NCBI RefSeq assembly: GCF_900566085.1
Contig: NZ_UPHT01000004.1
Location: 1 to 64,000 of the forward strand
DNA from: Mycobacterium attenuatum
Lineage (GTDB): Bacteria; Actinomycetota; Actinomycetes; Mycobacteriales; Mycobacteriaceae
Reading direction: 5' to 3'
Length of the DNA: 64,000 nt
In this document: positions 62,578 through 64,000 of the stretch, one piece after another
Position numbering within the stretch: position 1 is the first letter of the stretch
Layout of the letters: the number at the start of each line of letters is the position of its first letter
Translations under genes and position numbers: made by a program
The notes under the pieces: model-generated
Told to the model about the DNA's origin: nothing
The model's input: only the letters and a program-made list of their open reading frames with translations
Database searches by the model: none

Positions 62578-63300
62578 GTGCCGCGTGACGAGCTGAACGA
62601 CTATCCAGCGGTGGCGGTGACCGTCGACCTCGTGGCCTTGACGATCCGTGACGACTCGTTGTGTGCGTTGGTGGTCCGCCGCGGGCAACCGCCCTATGCC
62701 GGCCGCTGGGCACTACCTGGCGGATTCGTTCGCCCCGGCGAGGACCTTGACGAGGCTGCCGCCCGTGAACTGATGGAGGAGACCGGTGTGCCGGTCGATC
62801 GGCTACACCTGGAGCAGCTGGCCAGCTATGGTGCGCCGCAACGTGATCCGCGCATGCGGGTGATCACGGTCGCGTATTTGGGCCTGGCGCCAGATCTTCC
62901 GCTGCCGGCCGCGGGCGGCGATGCTGCCGGTGCACGCTGGGCACCGGTATCGGAACTGATGACGGCCCGGCTCGCATTCGATCACCGCCAGATCCTGGCC
63001 GACGGCGTGGAACGCGCACGCGCAAAGCTCGAGTACACCCCGCTGGCGACCACCTTCTGCGCGGCCGAATTCACCGTTGCCGAACTGCGCCGGGTGTACG
63101 AAATCGTCTGGGGCACGGCGTTGGACAGCCGGAACTTTCATCGCAAGGTCACCGGAACCGAAGGATTTCTAATTCCTACCGGGCGAACTACGACCCGTGA
63201 CGGCGGCCGTCCGGCGCAGCTCTATCGGCCGGGCGAACTGCGATTTCTGCACCCCCCGATGACGCGTGCCAGTATCCCTGAACGCGGCGCGGGCGGCTGA
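62578..63300 (+). CDS. NUDIX hydrolase-type regulator (NrtR-like)
   Basis: A 240-residue protein. The NUDIX box is complete: GGFVRPGEDLDEAAARELME followed by ETGV. The C-terminal 90 residues (FTVAELRRVYEIVWGTALDS, then NFHRKVTGTEGFLIPTG) match the winged-helix tail of NrtR-type regulators, which sense ADP-ribose and control NAD metabolism. The start is GTG at 62578 or TTG one codon earlier. It is divergent from the SPFH/NAD-kinase-like pair, which fits a regulator of NAD-linked genes. Confidence 0.85.
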   Translation: MPRDELNDYPAVAVTVDLVALTIRDDSLCALVVRRGQPPYAGRWALPGGFVRPGEDLDEAAARELMEETGVPVDRLHLEQLASYGAPQRDPRMRVITVAYLGLAPDLPLPAAGGDAAGARWAPVSELMTARLAFDHRQILADGVERARAKLEYTPLATTFCAAEFTVAELRRVYEIVWGTALDSRNFHRKVTGTEGFLIPTGRTTTRDGGRPAQLYRPGELRFLHPPMTRASIPERGAGG

Positions 63301-63485
63301 GCATCGCCGGGGCGACAGCAAGCCCGGTTGATGACGCGCCGCGACTTCGAATTCGAATCTGCCGTGGAGCACGCGCCGGTGTCGTTTTCGCGCCAGGGGA
63401 AGGGCTGCCGGTTGCCCGCTAACGCGCGCAGACCTGTCGTCCAGGATTGGCGTTTCTCACATGGCGGCACTATTTTACTGGCGTG
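63301..63485. other. Promoter region of celA1
   Basis: A 185-base gap. TATTTTACT (63471-63479) lies shortly before the celA1 ATG and could be a -10 region. No operator or gene is visible. Confidence 0.35.
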
Positions 63486-64000
63486 ATGTCAATAGCAGCT
63501 GGTGCTGTAGCTCGGTGGATCACCCCTTTTCTAGCGGTTGCGACCGTTGCCGGCCTGGTTTCTGCTGGTTCCGCGCATGTTGGTGCTGCCCGCGAGGTGC
63601 GTCTGGCTGATGCGGGAAACCCGCTGGCGGGACAACCCTTCTACGTGGACCCGGCGTCGGCGGCCATGGGCGCCGCGCGTAGCGCCAATCCGCCAAGTCC
63701 GCAGCTGGCCGCCATCGCCAACACCCCGCAGGCATACTGGCTTGACCAGGCATTTCCTGCTGGGTCGGTTGGGGGGAGGGTCGCGGCCTACAGCGGCGCG
63801 GCGCAGGCAGCCGGCAGCATGCCGATTTTTGCGCTGTACGGGATTCCGCATCGCGACTGCGGTAGTTACGCATCCGGCGGGTTCGCGTCAGGGGCGGACT
63901 ACCGCCAGTGGATCGACAGTATCGCCTCCGGCCTGGGCGGCTCGCCTGCGGCGATCATCGTCGAACCCGACGCGCTCGACATGGCCGATTGCCTTTCGGC
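63486..64000 (+). CDS. celA1: Family 6 glycoside hydrolase CelA1 (cut by window edge)
   Basis: The first 171 residues of a secreted GH6 endoglucanase-like protein. A signal peptide (about 10-37, ending SAGSAHVGAA) is followed by NPLAGQPFYVDPASAAM, ANTPQAYWLDQAFPAG and ALYGIPHRDCGSYASGG. The last visible part, IIVEPDALDMADCL, holds the family catalytic-region Asp. It matches M. tuberculosis CelA1 (Rv0062). It marks the conserved right flank of the dnaB-celA1 interval. Confidence 0.93.
   Translation, partial: MSIAAGAVARWITPFLAVATVAGLVSAGSAHVGAAREVRLADAGNPLAGQPFYVDPASAAMGAARSANPPSPQLAAIANTPQAYWLDQAFPAGSVGGRVAAYSGAAQAAGSMPIFALYGIPHRDCGSYASGGFASGADYRQWIDSIASGLGGSPAAIIVEPDALDMADCLS

Overview
The window is high-GC mycobacterial chromosome. 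Gene order matches the M. tuberculosis stretch from about Rv0022c (whiB5) to Rv0062 (celA1): whiB5, an NlpC/P60 and ESX-associated gene cluster, mtc28, leuS, ino1, ponA1, rpsF-ssb-rpsR-rplI and dnaB. PPE, WhiB, ESX-associated and F420-type families, GTG starts and ATGA/GTGA overlaps support a Mycobacterium, probably a slow grower; the species cannot be fixed from the sequence alone.

1-3060: the 3' end of a PPE gene, a GNAT-like/pirin pair and an acyl-CoA dehydrogenase. 3141-9604: whiB5, divergent to a Rv0023-like XRE regulator, then peptidoglycan-hydrolase and ESX-associated genes (Rv0024-Rv0030 equivalents). 9678-14993: mycothiol-dependent isomerase-like protein, MFS exporter, YqgE, a bile-acid-symporter-like protein, a small membrane protein and the Mtc28 antigen. 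15190-24710: leuS, an SDR, MarR, a polar amino-acid ABC system with fused binding protein and permease, GntR, an F420-type oxidoreductase and an esterase. 24711-26654 is a lower-GC stretch holding one orphan secreted acidic protein. 26655-40488 returns to the core: ino1, padR, ponA1, rpsF operon and dnaB, the last with two inteins.

40500-57723 is the striking part. Directly behind the dnaB stop codon lies a Tn7-like element (tnsA, tnsB, tnsC, tniQ) bounded by TGTAGGTTC/GAACCTACA termini and candidate TnsB-site repeats. Its cargo is almost entirely a zinc-starvation kit: ZnuA/ZnuC/ZnuB uptake, a permease plus TIGR03943 partner, a second broken permease, a His-rich protein, two copies of the ribosome-hibernation recruiter MRF, Cys-free paralogs of S18, S14, L33 and L28 plus type-B L31, a COG0523 GTPase, SmtB and Zur, and an unknown protein. 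About nine Zur-box-like palindromes are scattered through it. The window also holds the ordinary zinc-binding S18 gene (36062), so both halves of the C+/C- swap can be compared. Mycobacteria normally keep such genes at separate chromosomal loci; their gathering in one transposon-like unit is the main finding. The tniQ 3' end and a permease 3' end have been fused tail to tail, so the element is probably immobilised.

57724-64000: decayed DNA with a possible MazF-like remnant, a cytochrome P450, a medium-chain dehydrogenase, an NAD-kinase-like/SPFH pair divergent from a NUDIX regulator, and the start of celA1. In M. tuberculosis the dnaB-celA1 interval carries DarTG instead, which suggests an insertion hot spot.
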